From CAKZSU01 sp044223895 (GTDB taxonomy: Bacteria > Patescibacteriota > Microgenomatia > UBA10105 > UBA927), in NCBI GenBank assembly GCA_044223895.1, contig JBGALL010000013.1, positions 1 through 36,697 on the forward strand: 36,697 nucleotides of DNA. Direction: 5' to 3'. Both the position numbers and the translations under genes were made by a program. Position 1 is the first letter of the stretch. Each line of letters begins with the position of its first letter. The notes below the pieces were generated by a model, which made no database searches, had not been told where the DNA came from, and saw only the letters and a list, made by a program, of their open reading frames with translations. This document shows, one piece after another, positions 36,495 through 36,697 of this stretch.

Positions 36495-36697
36495 AAATTC
36501 TCTTCTTCCCCCACTATACAAATCCCTACCAACATATCCTGGCTAACTCACTAAAAGAAAAGGCTGAGATCTCTTTCTTTAATAGACAAACAGGAAATAG
36601 ATTTGTCTATCTTTTTTCTTTTTACCCACTTATTTTTCTCAAAAGAGTATCTGGCTATACAGTATTTCATCTACACTGGTTTGATTTTTTTGTCAGC
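36491..36697 (+). CDS. GT-B glycosyltransferase, N-terminal part only (right edge)
   Basis: Sixty-nine codons from ATG to the window edge: ILFFPHYTNPYQHILANSL, then KRVSGYTVFHLHWFDFFVS. The F-H-L-H-W block is typical of a GT-B N-domain. The remainder can be glimpsed in copies I (28974-30020) and II (31645-32658), which end with VYQKLK next to a convergent GT2. Confidence 0.75.
   Translation, partial: MKILFFPHYTNPYQHILANSLKEKAEISFFNRQTGNRFVYLFSFYPLIFLKRVSGYTVFHLHWFDFFVS

Larger units (their letters stand above)
34605..36697 (+). repeat. Copy III: clean forward copy of the block
   Basis: From here to the right edge reading frames are intact. It is the reference for the two noisy copies and is probably the only real one. 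Confidence 0.8.

Overview
The window is a large surface-polysaccharide locus from an AT-rich bacterium. It is almost entirely glycosyltransferases (GTs), with SAM methyltransferases, a flippase, a polysaccharide deacetylase, a pyruvyl-transferase-family protein, a tandem kinase-like protein, a glycosidase and two polytopic or anchored membrane proteins. TGA works as an ordinary stop (many ATGA stop/start overlaps), so this is not a UGA-recoding lineage. Dense GT arrays, a DUF2206-like membrane protein, few Shine-Dalgarno sequences and REP-like GATCCTTCGC...AGGATGAC repeats suggest a Patescibacteria/CPR genome, perhaps Microgenomates. That placement is inference: there is no rRNA, ribosomal protein or other marker. 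I saw no tRNA, CRISPR array, transposase or phage gene.

Layout. (1) 1-16431, minus strand: one long co-oriented array, mostly joined by 4-nt ATGA overlaps. In transcription order: double GT2; flippase-GT4 fusion; tandem kinase; a 199-nt gap holding REP-like repeats; methyltransferase; GT2; deacetylase; GT4; methyltransferase-GT2 fusion; GT4-methyltransferase fusion; GT2; pyruvyl-transferase family; and a secreted protein cut by the left edge. (2) 16432-16613: divergent intergenic region. (3) 16614-21640, plus strand, higher GC: an unassigned GT-B-like protein, a glycosidase gene broken by frameshifts, a small ORF, an anchored DUF1616-like protein, a DPM1-like GT2 and the first part of a GT4. 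(4) 21640-28000, plus strand, much lower GC: GT4, GT4, GT4-like, DUF2206-like protein, GT4. (5) 28003-34604: corrupted sequence. (6) 34605-36697: clean sequence with three further GT genes, the last cut by the right edge.

The main structural observation is in 28-36.7 kb. The same block occurs as a noisy forward copy (28207-30775), a noisy inverted copy (30935-34516) and a clean forward copy (34605-36697), separated by unpaired spacers of 159 and 88 nt. The noisy copies differ from the clean one by scattered, independent small indels that destroy every reading frame. I read this as an uncorrected fold-back (zig-zag) long-read or amplification chimera left in the assembly, not a biological triplication. 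The probable true order is: GT4 (26915 to about 28199), a new gene starting at 28196, about 300 nt missing, then 34517 onward. A smaller patch of the same noise breaks the glycosidase gene at about 18900-19260.

Together the genes look able to assemble a glycan on a lipid carrier (DPM1-like and processive GT2s), extend it (GT4 and GT2 enzymes), decorate it (methylation, deacetylation, possibly pyruvylation and phosphorylation), flip it across the membrane, and display or trim it. Methyltransferases fused to GTs and a nearby double kinase recall, by analogy only, methyl/phosphate chain-capping systems such as WbdD.
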